64,000 nucleotides of DNA, taken from contig CM068386.1 in NCBI GenBank assembly GCA_034770075.1, forward strand, positions 43,375,990 through 43,439,989, read 5' to 3'. This DNA is from Aralia elata. Taxonomy: Eukaryota; Streptophyta; Magnoliopsida; Apiales; Araliaceae. Positions 20,712 to 32,042 of the stretch are shown here, one piece after another; within the stretch, counting starts at the first letter, position 1; the number at the start of each line of letters is the position of its first letter. The position numbers and the translations under genes are program-made. The notes beneath the pieces were generated by a model. The model searched no databases, was not told where the DNA came from, and saw nothing but the letters and a program-made list of their open reading frames with translations.

Positions 20712-22010
20712 TGTGTCACTAGGAAGAGCTCCTTGAGATCTATTAGATAACAAGCTGAACAATTGACTCATTTAGTTCTCCAAACTCTTGAAACCCAATG
20801 CTTGGCCTTGCTCCAACTTATCAGTTTTGGCCATGTATCTATCCATCTTTTCATTCAAATCAGCAACCTTCTTATCAGTAGTTGTGGCTTGTTGCTGATT
20901 GTGGAACCCCGGAGGATTATGAGGTTTTGGAGCTTGTGGATAGTCTTGATGATTGCTCCATGAGAAATTAGGATGATTCCTATTCCCCGGATTGTAGTTG
21001 TTCTGATACTGATTTGCTGGCCGCTGATAGTTGCTCACAAAATGCACAGATTCGGAATTGATAGCACATTGGTCAGAAGGGTGTGAACCTGCACAAAGCT
21101 CACAAATCATGGGAACTTGATGCCCCTTTCCTTCATATAGGTTGTCAAACTTTTTGGCTATAGCAGATATCTGGGCTTAAAGTGATGTGGCTGTGTCAAC
21201 ATCTAATATCCCTGCTATTTTTGGTTGACTGGATCTAGATGTTGGCCATTGATAGTTATTCGCAGCCATGGTCTCCAAAAGTTCATAAGCATCGTCATAG
21301 TTTTTAGCCATGAATGCTCCTCCCAAAGCTGCATCAATACCTGCCCGTGTGTGGATATTCAACCCATTGTAAAATGTGTTAAGTTGCATCCATTGTGGCA
21401 AACCGTGATGTGGACACTTCCTCAATAATTCCTTGTACCGCTCCCATGTCTCATACAAGGATTCTCCATGATGCTGCTCATATGAGGAGATGTCATTTCT
21501 CAACTTAGCAGTTTTGGCTGGTGGAAAGAATTTTGCTAAGAATTTCTGCGCCAAATCTTGCCAAGTCGTAATAGACCCCGGTGGTAGTGAGTGTAGCCAA
21601 CTTTTTGCCTTATCCCTCAATGTGAATGGGAATAACTGCAATCTCACTGCATCTTCTGAAATTCCACTAAATTTGAATGTATCACAGATTTCTAGAAAGC
21701 TCATCAAGTGCTCATTTGGATCGTCAACCGCCGTTCCCCCAAATTGGACAGAATTTTGGATCATATGGATAGTTCCTGGTTTGATTTCAAAGGAATTGGC
21801 TGTTATGGCTGGCCTTGTGATACTTGATTACAATTCATTGATCCTTGGCGTAACATAATCTCTCAATGCTTTTTGCGCTTCACCCGCCATTGCTTGTGGT
21901 TGGTCTAGATTCTCCAGAGTATTTTCAGCACACTTTCTTAACTGTTGAAACCTTTTCTCAATGTTATCCTCGAAAGGCAATAGGTCGGGATTCTTCGATC
22001 GAGTATCCAT
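20709..22010 (-). pseudogene. Athila-1 Gag
   Basis: Starts at ATG 22010 (MDTRSKNPDLLPFEDN), about 125 bases after the primer site. The Gag domain is clear (DDPNEHLMSFLEICDTF, LFPFTLRDKAKSWLHSLPPG, FLAKFFPPAKTAKLRNDI) and a zinc knuckle follows (CELCAGSHPSDQC). A Gln/Asn/Pro-rich region and a short coiled segment come next. Four in-frame TAA codons, at 21828, 21177, 20772 and 20709 (lowest coordinate of each codon), sit where the flanking sequence suggests Gln, so all fit CAA to TAA. Reading phase is otherwise kept throughout, meaning damage is by point mutation and not by indels. Confidence 0.9.
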
Positions 22011-22134
22011 ACACTACTCAAGAGTACCTATAACAATGTAAAATAATAAATAGAATTAAGATAAGAACAGATTTTGTTTAACTAAAACCAATCTAATTTA
22101 AACTGATGATGAAGGTTATAAACGCAATTACAAT

Positions 22135-22152
22135 TCCCCAGCAACGATGCCA
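22135..22152 (-). other. Athila-1 primer binding site (tRNA-Asp type)
   Basis: Minus-strand TGGCATCGTTGCTGGGGA lies six bases after the LTR end. It differs at a few positions from the TGGCGCCGTTGTCGGGGA of Athila-2, again by C-to-T and related changes. Confidence 0.8.
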
Positions 22153-22158
22153 AAAACT

Positions 22159-23870
22159 TATTGGGATATTTGTATGTATAACAAATATAATTCATACACG
22201 CAAGTACACGTGATCCACAAGTAATATAAAGTAAGTAAGATATCGATCCCACGGAGAATAGAATTACAATTACAACTACAAACATCGATTTCATAATTAT
22301 TTCGGTTTCTTTAAACAGGTGAATAATGTGATGAAATTGTCTAATGATTACTAGAGAGAGAAATAAATCAAATTATAATTGTATAAATACAGGTTTATGG
22401 GTTTTGGGATTATAATTTCACTTATTACAAGACTTAGATTTCCATGCTTCCTTTTGTTTCTAATTGGTTATTATAGAATGTTGGTCGAGAACACGAATGT
22501 AAAATATGGCCACCTCTTGATGCACTATACTCATATCACACTAAATCCACAATTGATAGAATGAATGCGAACACCCTAGATGACTAACACACTATATCTC
22601 TATGTGAATTACAATCAAGAGGGTTGAAGTATAAGTTCTCAATTGGCCACATAAGGTACTTTGGTATATCTCTATCCTAAGCACGAAACATTAATCCACG
22701 AGGAATGCAGAAATAATGAACATATGCTAGCATAATCAGATCTTAATTTATATTTCCTTTCTCAATTCCATATAAATTATCACAGTAATTGGTGATCAAG
22801 CAATTAAACTTTCAGTATAAATTATGCTAAACATTCATTTCATAACCAACCATTAACAATAAGGAAGCATGTCAATTTTTAGTTATGTAAAAGATTCATT
22901 ATAATCCCAAAAGTTAAGTTTAGTTCATGATAACAATAATATAATTCATCATACACAATTGGTTCATCATTGTTTTTACAGAATAAGAAAATAAATCAAA
23001 GACAGAAAATAATAAAACTCCCTGCTTCAATTTTCCCGTTTCTGCTAATCCATTGAATTTCCAAGTTGTGATTATCCTTGATTTCTTGCTCCCAATCTTC
23101 AATTCAGCATCCATGTAGCTCCATTCTTCAGTTCCCAAGTGATTCTGATGATCAACAGCTATCTCTCATTTTTGGAAATCAAATGCAGTCTGTGATGAAT
23201 TTTTTCGTGAAGGAGAAGCTCTCTCTAATTACAACTTTGCATGATTATAATCAAGCTTCCCAATTGTCTTTTGTTGACTAAATTTGATTCCCAGCTAATA
23301 CAATAACATTTCAATAATTTCCTGAAAACCTGGCATTGATTCCACACATTTTTGGCAAGTCTGCATAGCTATCAAGACGTGCTGCATAGCTGGCGACGGG
23401 CGCAGCTGCGCCGGGATTATGCTTGGAATTGGGCGCAGCTGCGAGCTGGGAGTATCATCAGTCGAGGTTGGGCACAGCTGCACCGGCCTTAAGGCCAAGC
23501 TAGGCGCAGCTGTGCTAGGCAGCGTCTGGGTGCAGGGCAAGGGCACAGCTGCGCTGGCTTCCAAGCCAAGTTGGGCGCAGCTGCGCTGTCTGTCAAGTTG
23601 CTGCTGCACTACTACATTCAGTCTGTTTTCTCAATTCTTGCGCACTATGCTAGCAACTTTTATTCATTCAAATCCCAAACATCAAATGCCACCAACTTGT
23701 GTCAAATTAACCCTAAATTGTGCAAAAGACCAAAGAACGCGAATTGTGAAGCATTACCAAAAATAAGAAGAAAATGTATGAAAAAAACACACAATGGAGC
23801 TACTAATTAGAAACAATTTAAGCAAGTTAGTATCCAGTAAGTAGGTATAGGTATGAAACCTACTCATAAT
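22159..23870 (-). repeat. Athila-1 5' LTR (1712 bp)
   Basis: Minus strand from TTATGAGTAGG (23870) to ATATCCCAATA (22159); the expected ends are TG and CA. It is clearly the same family as the solo LTR at 50829-52419. It contains a G-box-like CACGTG near 22206-22213, conserved in the solo LTR, and palindrome cluster 3. Confidence 0.92.
23397..23587. repeat. GCGCAGCTGCGC palindrome cluster 3 (6 copies) in Athila-1 LTR
   Basis: Six copies with CAGCTG centres at 23403, 23436, 23475, 23507, 23546 and 23578: spacings 33, 39, 32, 39, 32. Several are degenerate (CACAGCTGCAC, GCGCAGCTGTGC) but stay largely self-complementary. Spacers share fragments such as GCTTGGAA. Confidence 0.92.
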
Positions 23871-24969
23871 CTCTCTCCCCAGGTGTCTTTGGGGCCTATT
23901 TCTTGGAGAGATGTATTCCATGGCTTATCGGCATAAGACCTCTTTTGGAATCTTCCATGCTAAACTTCTTTAGCATCAAGTTAATGTACTTTCCTTGAGT
24001 CAAGACAAGCATCCTTTTAGATCTATCTCTATAGATCTTTATCCCCAGAATATAGGATGCCTCACCCAAGTCCTTTATGGAGAAGTGTTTAGATAACCAA
24101 ATTTTGATCAACTGTAGCATAGGAACATCATTCCCTATCAGTAATTTATCATCAACATATAATACAAGGAATGAAACAGCGCTCCCACTAACCTTCTTGT
24201 ACACACAAGGTTCATCCTCATTTTTGATAAAATCAAACTTTTTGATTATCTCATCAAAACAGATGTTCCATCTTCCAGAAGCTTGCTTCAATCCATAAAT
24301 GGATCGTTGTAGCTTACAGACTTGATTTGTTCCAACCGTTGAAACAAAACCCTCTGGTTATATCATATATACATTCTCCTCTAGCTCTCTATTGAAGAAG
24401 GCCGTTTTCATGTCCATTTGCCAGATTTCGTAGTCATAATAAGCTGCAATTGCAAGCAAAATTTGAATGGACTTGAGCATAGCTGCTGCTGAGAAGGTTT
24501 CATCATAGTCAACTCCTTGTCTTTGTTTGAAATCTTTTACAACCAGTCAGGCCTTATAGGTCTCTACCTTGCCGTCCACTCCAGTCTTTCTCTTAAAGAC
24601 CCATTTACACCCAATAGGCTTAATGCCCTCAGGTGCTGAAACCAAAGTCCATACTTGGTTTTCATACATGGAGTCCATCTCGGATTTCATGGCTTCTATC
24701 CATTTCTCTGAGTCTTTACTACTCATAGCGTCTTCGTAAGTCAATGGATCATCATTTATGATGTGTACCTCATCATCATCCTCTATGATGAATCCATACC
24801 TATCAGGTATGTTCGATACTCTTCCAGATTTATGAATAGGTTGTGGTACATTAGGTTCTTCCACTTGGTCAGGTACCTGACTTTGATCCATAGTATTTTG
24901 TGGTTCTTGAACTTCTTCAAGATATATCTTACTCCCACTAACCCCTTCAAGGATAAACTCCTTTTCCAA
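23871..24969 (-). pseudogene. Copia A reverse transcriptase (partial)
   Basis: Readable from the integrase-RT linker (PQPIHKSGRVSNIPDRYGF, DDDEVHIINDD) through the RT start (MKSEMDSMYENQVWTLV, KPIGCKWVFKRKTG) to the catalytic YVDDKLLIGND and the ILGIKIYRDRSKRMLVL block. It breaks off at LSKK plus a few codons where Athila-1 is inserted. The segment around 24292-24546 (AYFNGE-type RT motifs, disturbed by stops) and a TAG at 23893-23895 show further damage. RNase H lies beyond the window. Confidence 0.85.
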
Positions 24970-25804
24970 GAAGGGGCAGCGTGTTTCGCTACAAACACCT
25001 TTTGATAAATAGGATGATAGAAATAATATCTTAAGCTTTTTTTAGGATATTCCACAAATCTACATTTGTCGGATCTTGTCTTTAGCTTATCATGCTCAAA
25101 CCTTTTGACATAAGCTAGACAACCCCAAGTCTTAACATGATTAAGACTAGGTTTCCTCCCTGTCCATAATTCATATGGAGTCTTTGGGACAGATTTGGTA
25201 GGTACCTTGTTAAGTAGGTATGCAACCGTTTCTAGGGCATAACCCAGAAGGATACTGGAAGGTTGGTAACACTCATCATGGAACGAATCATGTCCAACAA
25301 TGTTCGATTTCTCCTTTCAGATACACCATTCAATTACGGCGTCCCTAGTGGAGTCCATTGTAAGATTATACCATTTTCTTTGAGACAACTTAGAAACTCA
25401 TTGGTCAAGTATTCCCCTCCTCAATCCGATCGAAGAATTTTAATACTCTTACCAGTTTGCTTCTCTACTTCACTTTTGAATTCTTTGAACTTTTTAAACG
25501 ATTCAGACTTGTATTTCATTAAATACACATATCCAAATCTAGAATGATCATCAGTGAAAGTAATAAAATAAGAATACCCTCCTCGTGCATTCGTTGTCAT
25601 AGGTCCACATACGTCTGTATGTACCAACGCTAACAACTCTGTAACTCTTTCTCCTTTTCCACCAAAAAGAGATTTAGTCATCTTACCCATGAGACAAGAT
25701 TCACAAGTTGGATATGATTCGTAATCAGATAGCTCTAAAAGCCCATCTATATGCAACTTGGTTAATCTTGTTTCATTGATATGACCGAGTCTACAGTGCC
25801 ACAT
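24970..25804 (-). pseudogene. Copia A integrase
   Basis: The zinc domain is clear: WHCRLGHINETRLTKLH followed by CESCLMGKMTKS. The core starts with HTDVCGPMTTNARGG and YFITFTDDHSRFGYVYL, with the second Asp at ILRSD (end near 25421). The downstream core (25055-25420) is in changed frames, with a readable GIVRQLTV-type region lost. A stretch near 25000-25055 (KSLRYYFYHPIYQKVFVAK) matches the usual end of copia integrase. Nonfunctional. Confidence 0.82.
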
Positions 25805-27102
25805 AAAGGTATAATTAACATTATCTCTTTTACTTTTCTTAGTTTGTTCAATTTAAAGTATATTTTCATGCAAGTCAAGTATGTAAAGTCCATTCAGTAA
25901 ATTGTCAACACCATATAAAACATTTTTATTATAAATAGAACAACAGTTGTTCTTTATTATAATATCAAAACTATTCATATCCAATACAGAAATTGAAATA
26001 ATGTTTCTAATGAGTGTTGGAACATAATAACAATTATTTAAACTAATGGACTTGCCCGTAGGCAGTGCTAAACAATACGTTCCTACAACTAATGCAACAA
26101 CCTTTGCTCCATTTCCCACTCTAGGACGACTTCATCCTTGTTCAACTTTCTACTTCTGCTTAGTCCCTGCATATTGTTACATATGTGAGAACCACAGCTG
26201 GTATCTAATACCCAAGTAGAATTTTGACTTTCAGAAAAATTAATTTCAATCATGAACAAACCTAGATCGGAAGTGGAAGCTTCTCTAAGCTTCTTTTGGT
26301 CCGCAAGATACTCCTTACAGTTCCTCTTCCAGTGTCCCGACTTATTGCAATGGTAGCAAATTCCTTTGCTATCAGGATCAGCTTTCTTTTTATCCTTTCC
26401 TTTCGCCTTTCCCTTAGCCTTCTTCTTTTTCTTCTTTTCAGAAGATACCTTGGGCCTCTTCCTTTTCTTGGAAGAATCATCCACTAGTAAGACTTGGTTC
26501 TTGTTGGATGAGAAGTGACCTTCAGCAGTTTTCAGCATGTTAAGTAACTCAGGCAAGTTGATGTCCAACTTATTCATGTGAAAATTCATAACAAATTGTG
26601 AGAAGGTGTCTCGGAGTGACTACAAGATCAAATCTTGACATAACTCCCAATCCATTACGAACCCTAGCTGTCCAAGTTGTTCAATCAGATTGATCATCTT
26701 TAGGACATGAGTCTCAATGGTAGTGCCCTCGGTCATCCGAGATCGGGAGAGCTCCTTAGATATCTGATATCTAGCAGTCTTACTTTGCTCACCATACAAC
26801 TCCTTGAGGTACAACAATATAGTAGGAGCATTCATAGTTTCATACTGACGCTAAAGCTCGTTACTCATGGATGTGAGCATGATGCATTGAGCCAGGATTG
26901 CATCATCTTGCCACTTTCTAAAAGTAGCAATATCTTCCTCAGAGGCTGTTTCTGTAATATTTACAGGTACAGGCGAATTTAGGACATAAGAAATCTTTTC
27001 AGCAGTGAGAACAATTCTCAGATTCCTTAACCAGTCCATGTAATTCGGTCCGGTCAGTTTGTTAGCATCAAGTATGCTACGCAGTGATAGTGAGTTTGAC
27101 AT
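25805..27102 (-). pseudogene. Copia A Gag and protease
   Basis: Starts at ATG 27102 (MSNSLSLRSILDANKLTGPN). The Gag domain continues through LRNLRIVLTAEKISYVL, FRKWQDDAILAQCIML and LKMINLIEQLGQLGF, then a Lys-rich stretch and a zinc knuckle CYHCNKSGHWKRNC. The protease site reads WVLDTSCGSHIC (the usual Gly after DT is Ser). Stops at 26851 (TAG), 26620 (TAG) and 25853 (TAA) each stand where copia B has a Gln codon, so the direction of change is known: C to T. Phase changes occur near 26110. Confidence 0.88.
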
Positions 27103-27737
27103 TTTCAAATTCTGCATGTGAAATAGACAACATTTTAGCATATATTTATTTTATTAATTACCAAAATAAATTAGGTCTTTATTTAAATTGGTATCTCCCA
27201 TTATTTTCATCAAACTATATTACCCTCAATATATAGTTCGGCAAATCTAATTAAAGATTTGCTAATGAGAATAAGGATCTCATTTCAAATGTATATAGCC
27301 TTGTATGTGCACAACAAACTATATATAAATAAATAGGTGGACAACTATTGTCAATTACATCACTATGTAACTCCTTGTATTTTGTCTCTTAGATTAAAAT
27401 GGTCAAGTGTGTGCACATCCGAACTAAAATAATCTAAGTTAAGTCCAACCTAGCACTTCCATATATGTGAAGAGAAAAAGACTGCCCTTATGTGTGCACA
27501 ACAAACAGTAATGTTCAATTCCTTAATAAGCATCAAATGTGATAAAATAACATCTTAAATATTTAATACTCACCTTGTGTGTGCATAACAAACTCATATT
27601 AAATATTTAATACTCTATCGTTTTACCATGCTAGAAAGCGGCGTTCGATATTCCAAATATCTTTGAACGCTTAGGACTTAATATGATTTCTTTGAGGGGT
27701 TTGTTATTATTAGTCTCATCTTGTTTAGCGCGCATGC

Positions 27738-27743
<6 letters not shown>

Positions 27744-27768
<25 letters not shown>

Positions 27769-27818
27769 ATATGCGTGATATTATTTAACATGCGAAACAT
27801 GTTGGATAATATAATATA

Positions 27819-27870
<52 letters not shown>
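27744..27870. repeat. TA microsatellites in copia A leader
   Basis: Runs of alternating TA at about 27744-27769 and 27825-27870, separated by a GTTGGATAATATAATATAAT segment. The corresponding copia B region (33165-33240) has only short runs, so these expanded in copia A. Confidence 0.9.
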
Positions 27871-27873
<3 letters not shown>

Positions 27874-28516
27874 AGCATGCACATATAGAATACTACTATA
27901 TTCTACCCGGATTGATTATGGATTTTTATTCTAGTTTGGTTCACTAGAACTACCAAGTGAACTAAAAGGTCAAACCTAGGGTGCAAGAACTGAATTTAAA
28001 TATAACTATTACATTTAAACCCGGGCTCCATTACAAACGGGTCTTCAAGCGCTCCTTGCTCTTTGGTCTCCAATTCTTCAAAATAATTCTAACTAAACCT
28101 ATTACATTTACTATTTTTAATAAATAGAAACCTTGATCAGCAGTCAAGGGGAGGTACATAAGAGGGAGATAGAATTTACATTAAGAAAAATTAGAGAAGA
28201 CGAGGTACGCAGACCCTATTTATAAAACTCATTCATTCAAGCATCCTCTAAAATAATTCCAATCACACATTGGTCAATAGTCAATAATCAATCACATTTA
28301 TTATCATACATATCTCCATATGCATCAATAAATAATATTCATCTCATGAATAATAAAACCATTCCATATATGCATTGATATCATTTAATGGGCAATTTAA
28401 AGTTGCATGAAATATAATTTCATGTATAAAATAACTCTTTATTTTAATTATAAAACCATATAAAATAACTCTTTATTTTAATTCTTGAAAAATTGCAAAA
28501 TAATCAAAATCGAAAA

Positions 28517-28566
28517 TGGCTCAGCTGCGCCACGTCCAGCAAAGGGACACAGCGCTGCTGCGCCAG
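28517..28566. repeat. Degenerate GCGC palindrome pair in copia A leader
   Basis: Two copies, GGCTCAGCTGCGCC and CAGCGCTGCTGCGCC on the plus strand, ~33 bases apart. The second resembles the AGCGC-N-GCGCT unit of Athila-2 more than the copia B unit. Confidence 0.6.
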
Positions 28567-28754
28567 GTCGTCAGAACAGTTTTCCAATTTTTCTTGCAGT
28601 CGCGAATTTGATCAGTTTTTCATCCAAAACTCGATTTTCTGCAATTGTTTTCAAAACCCATGATTTTATAAAACATATTATGCCCAATAAATTGTTTCAA
28701 ACACATACCCATATATATACGGAATCAAAATAATTAATAATTCACATAAAATTT

Positions 28755-28768
28755 GGCTCTTGATACCA
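28755..28768 (-). other. Copia A primer binding site (tRNA initiator-Met)
   Basis: Minus-strand TGGTATCAAGAGCC, one base after the LTR end. It differs from copia B (TGGTATCAGAGCC) by one extra A. Confidence 0.8.
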
Positions 28769-28769
28769 C

Positions 28770-30222
28770 TGTTAGGTTTGTATATAACGCGAACATACAA
28801 TCAAATTACATAAATAAAGTGGAAGCGCGATAAAATCAGATTTTAATTTTTTATGCAAACCATCACCGTGATCTTTCTTTATGCACAATTATTAATTAAA
28901 CGAAAGAGATAGAAAATAAGAAATTATACCCTCGTAGAACCGTGCTTGCTCGGGTACAAGTTCATCTCTAATTCCTTCGTGTTCTCCTTGAAATCCACTG
29001 ATTAAATTCCTTCCTTTGATCAACGTTAGTCACCCAAGTGTTTGGCCTCTAGAGGTGATCCACCAAGGAATAATACTTGTTCAAGAAGATGGGTGTTGGC
29101 AAAACCCTAGTTTCTATCTCTATAGAAATTGTAAGTACTCTCCATAATTCTAATGCTCCACAATTCTAATGCAAAATGTGTAACCCTAATTTATGATAAG
29201 ACTTCTCTTATTTATAAATGTAGGAAAACCCTTCCCTAAACTATTTAAGATTAGGGTTTTTTATTGTAATTAAACTCCTTTAATTAAATTAAACTCCTGA
29301 TCTCATTAGGAATTCATGAGAGAGTACTTCTATTAATTAATTCTCATTCCCTATTAGGAATTAAATAATAGTAATAGTAATAATAATAATAAGACTACTC
29401 TTATTAATTTATATTTAATATTTCTAAAATATTAAATAATAAATATTAAGCTATTTAATTTATTCTATCTCCATAGATTAAATTAAATACACTTAACTTA
29501 TTATTACAATTATGTCATTTACTTCTTAAACAAATATTTTTTTTTTGCGGTGTGACCCTTTAGATTCTCCATATTAAACCGGTTATGAATAAATCAATTA
29601 GAACAATTCTAATCTTATTTAAATAAATAAATTAAACTATTTAATTCATTTAAATAAATAACATTTATTCTACAATAAGGGTAAGTCCCCTAAGTGATCA
29701 ACGACTTTCCAGATAATATAGATTTCAACATTAATCACAAAAGAACCTTTCAGTGAATAGTCACCGTACAATTCAATCATTCTACCATACAATGTCCCAA
29801 TTAAATATAAGATATGGAATTACTATCAAGTCTTATTTTATTTTATTATATGTATTTCGATTCTCAAATGCACAACTCTAAATAATGCAAATTAGAAACT
29901 CCTTTCTAAATTCATTATGCCTTGGCTAAGGACTACTGAGTTGTCATTTATCGAATCACATAGGACATTCACATCTTTTACTAGATGTGGTAGATTCTTT
30001 GTTGATCATTCACCTATCTCCATGTACAACTCATTATACCCAAGCATACCCTTTGATATACCCTAAAGGTCTTAAGGGACATGTCAAAGTATACCTCATC
30101 ATACACAAGATACTATGATGATTTCAAGTCCAAGGATCACTTATACTACTATCACTAGAGGAATTCTTATTGATAGGCGAGTAAAACTCCATTAGATATT
30201 CCTTAGCAAGCCACATTTAGTG
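28770..30222 (-). repeat. Copia A 5' LTR, first part
   Basis: Plus strand starts TGTTAGGTTTG (the LTR's own 3' end reversed). It stops at 30222 where the copia B LTR begins in the opposite orientation. The rest of this LTR resumes at 39051. Confidence 0.88.
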
Positions 30223-32028
30223 TGAAAGTAGTATGCACACAAGCCAATCATATTTGATATGATGTAGCATATACTTTGTAATCTTATTCGGTTATTAAAG
30301 GCATTTTACATTATCTACATGGTGCTGTTATATTAGATGTGATAAACCCATAGTTTTGAGCAATGCTTTCAGAATTATGATGGGGATCATGCTAATGAGA
30401 TCTAAATTCTAGATAGCTCACAAACTAAAATCGTTCCTAATCGTTGGATTACTAAAAAGGGGATTAGTGAATCCAGATAGATTAGTACATACATTGCTTG
30501 CTCTTATGAAGAGGATGATTGAACTTATAATCATTTGTGTGGAGACACTAAAGCAAGTATGTAGATGCTTATTAAAGAATAAGTTCACTGAACTTGGCTC
30601 GCTAAGGAATACCTAATGGAGTTTTACTCGCCTGTCAATAGGAATTCCTCTAGCGATAGTAGTACAAGTGATCCTTGGACTTGAGATCATTATAATATCT
30701 TGTGTGTGATGAGTTATACTTTGACATGTCCCATAAGACCCTTAGGGTATATCAAAGGATATGATTGGGTATAATAAGTTACACATGGAGATAGGTGAAT
30801 GGTCAACAAATAATTTACCACTTCTAGTAAAAGGATAGAATGTCCTATGTGATTCGATAAATAACGACTCAGAAATCTTTGGCCAAAGCAGAATGAAATT
30901 AGAAAGGAGTTTCTAATTTGCATTATCAGAGTTGTGCATTTGAGAATCGAAATCCATATAATTAAATAAAATAAGACTTGACAGTAATTCCATGTCTTAT
31001 ATTTAATTGGGACATTGTATGGTAGAAGAATTGAATTGTACGATAACTATTCACTGAAAGGTTCTTTTGTGATTGATGTTGAAATTTATATTATCTGGAA
31101 AGTCGTTGATCGCTAAAGGGGCTTACCCTTATTGTAGAATAAATATTATTTATTTAAATAAATTAAATAGTTTAATTTATTTATTTAAATAAGATTAGAA
31201 TTGTTCTAATTGATTTATTCACAACCGGTTTAATATGGAGAACCTAAAGGGTCACACCGCAAAAGAAAAATATTTGTTTAAGAAGTAAATGGCTTAATTG
31301 TAATAATAAGTTAAGTGTATTTAATTTAATCTATGGAGATAGAATAAATTAAATAGCTTAATATTTATTATTTAATATTTTTAAAATATTAAATATAAAT
31401 TAATAAGAAGAGTCTTATTATTATTACCATTACTATTATTTAATTTCTAATAGGGATTGAGAATTAATTAATAGAAGTACTCTCTCATGCATTCCTAATT
31501 GGATTAGGAGTATAATTAATTAAAGGAGTTTAATTAAAATTAAAACCCTAATCCTAAATAGTTTAGGAGGGTTCCCTATATCTATAAATAAGAAGAGTCT
31601 TATCATGATTTAGGGTTAGACAGTTACACACTCTTCCATAAGAATTGGAGAGAGAGAGAGTACTTGCAATTTCTATAGAGATAGAAACTAGGATTTTGCT
31701 AACACACATCTTCTTGAACAACTATTATTCCTTGGTGAATCACCTCTACAGGCCAAACACTTGGGTGGCTAACGTTGATCAAGCAAAGGAATTTAGTCGG
31801 TGGAATTCAAGGAGAACGTGAAGGAATTGGTGGTGAACTTGTACCCGAGGAAGCACGGTTCTACGAAGGTATAATTTTTATCTCTATCTCTTTCGTTTAT
31901 ATCGTTAATTGAGCACATAGATTGATCATGGTGATGGTTTATATGAAAATTTTTAAAATCCATTTTATTGCGCCTCCGCACTATTTATGTAATTTGATTG
32001 CATGTTCGCGCTATATACAAACCTAACA
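30223..32028 (+). repeat. Copia B 5' LTR (1806 bp)
   Basis: From TGAAAGTAGTATGC to TACAAACCTAACA. A TATA-like box TATAAATA lies at 31583-31590 (also present in the LTR at 62195), with the likely RNA start ~30 bases later. The primer site follows directly. Confidence 0.93.
31583..31590 (+). promoter_or_regulatory. TATA-like box in copia B 5' LTR
   Basis: TATAAATA in CTATATCTATAAATAAG. The motif is conserved in the reverse-oriented LTR at 62617-62624 and in the 3' LTR as a variant (TCTGTAAATAAG). Confidence 0.5.
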
Positions 32029-32029
32029 G

Positions 32030-32042
32030 TGGTATCAGAGCC
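32030..32042 (+). other. Copia B primer binding site (tRNA initiator-Met)
   Basis: TGGTATCAGAGCC, one base after the LTR end: a perfect 13-base match to the usual initiator-Met primer site. Confidence 0.9.

Larger units (their letters stand above)
1..23870 (-). mobile_element. Athila-1: Athila-type Ty3/gypsy retrotransposon (3' LTR runs off the window; contains a nested chromovirus)
   Basis: The element reads right to left: 5' LTR 22159-23870, tRNA-Asp-type primer site, gag, pol, an extra ORF, polypurine tract and the first 29 bases of the 3' LTR. Its gag and polymerase sequences are of the Athila type. A chromovirus (3369-17277) interrupts its integrase gene, so about 8.2 kb of internal sequence belongs to Athila-1. 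It is itself inserted in the pol of a copia element at 23870/23871. The left target-site copy lies outside the window. Gag-pol is dead: nine nonsense codons and about four frameshifts. Both termini of the 5' LTR have decayed (TT...TA instead of TG...CA), which suggests an old insertion. Confidence 0.93.
27103..28754 (-). other. Copia A 5' leader
   Basis: Noncoding leader between the primer site and gag, about 1.65 kb. It includes two TA microsatellites and two degenerate GCGC palindromes (28517-28566). The same leader in copia B (32043-33881) shows four good palindromes and much shorter TA runs. Confidence 0.75.

Noticed and set aside
20709..21830. Recoding of TAA as Gln, suggested by repeated TAA at Gln positions in Athila-1
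   Set aside because: TAG and TGA also appear at Gln and Arg positions and TAG at Trp, as deamination predicts. Other frames in the window use TAA as a normal stop.
27744..27870. Long TA runs as a regulatory or centromeric feature
   Set aside because: They are simple microsatellites in the copia A leader. The sister copy has only short runs at the same place.
13400..32042. tRNA-like matches (TGGTATCAGAG, TGGCGCCGTTG)
   Set aside because: They are primer binding sites next to LTRs, complementary only to a tRNA 3' end. No cloverleaf-length tRNA gene is present.
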